This document shows positions 5,841 to 5,864 of a stretch of DNA of 5,864 nucleotides, piece after piece. The DNA is from Aequorivita sp. Its GTDB lineage: Bacteria > Bacteroidota > Bacteroidia > Flavobacteriales > Flavobacteriaceae. Within the stretch, counting starts at the first letter, position 1. Each line of letters starts with the position of its first letter. The translations under genes were made by a program, and so were the position numbers. Where the stretch lies: the NCBI GenBank assembly GCA_020435865.1, contig JAGQYZ010000061.1, positions 1-5,864 of the forward strand, given 5' to 3'. Below the pieces are notes generated by a model. The model was not told the origin of the DNA and ran no database searches. It saw nothing but the letters and a program-made list of their open reading frames with translations.

Positions 5841-5864
5841 TGTTGTTTTAATTGTTGTTTTAAT
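5841..5864. repeat. Perfect 12-bp tandem repeat at the right edge
   Basis: TGTTGTTTTAAT occurs twice head to tail (5841-5852 and 5853-5864) and the second copy ends exactly at the window edge, so more copies may follow. On the coding strand of the leftward operon it reads ATTAAAACAACA twice, 19 bases before the ATG at 5822. It may be slipped-strand duplication in an A-rich leader, possibly a short phase-variable spacer or a regulator site. Confidence 0.75.

Overview
The window looks like a chromosomal segment from a marine- or soil-type member of the Flavobacteriaceae (phylum Bacteroidota). The evidence is low GC, A-rich translation starts with little Shine-Dalgarno sequence, Bacteroidota -7 promoter elements (exact TAnnTTTG matches at 3302-3309 on + and 565-558 on -), two DUF4252-type envelope proteins, and an acetyl-CoA synthetase with a flavobacterial flavour. 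This assignment rests on pattern recognition, not a database search.

Layout: (1) Positions 1-1083 are the least ordinary part. A gene reading leftwards from 529 and running off the left edge encodes an unrecognised protein. Its divergent neighbour (739-927) encodes a 62-residue basic protein that may bind DNA. The 209-bp gap between them holds a promoter, an imperfect inverted repeat and a tandem 11-bp repeat. Downstream of the small gene is about 135 bp of strongly structured non-coding DNA (a tandem pair of AGGTGACCT palindromes, two hairpins and a very strong intrinsic terminator), which could be a long 3' UTR or an independent small RNA. (2) Positions 1084-3166 hold a 175-bp AT-rich upstream region and acs, AMP-forming acetate-CoA ligase. 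(3) Positions 3167-4672 hold an intergenic promoter and purB, adenylosuccinate lyase. (4) Positions 4673-4740 hold a probable bidirectional terminator between convergent transcription units. (5) Positions 4741-5822 (minus strand) hold two overlapping genes for small exported DUF4252-like proteins, one a lipoprotein and one with a standard signal peptide. They form the end of an operon that enters from the right edge, where a perfect 12-bp tandem repeat lies.

acs and purB are core metabolic genes: acetate activation to acetyl-CoA, and two steps of purine nucleotide synthesis. They sit next to each other but appear separately promoted. The DUF4252 pair is probably co-translated. The left module (unknown protein, small putative regulator, repeats and structured RNA) is the best candidate for something undescribed, but nothing in the sequence alone assigns it a function.
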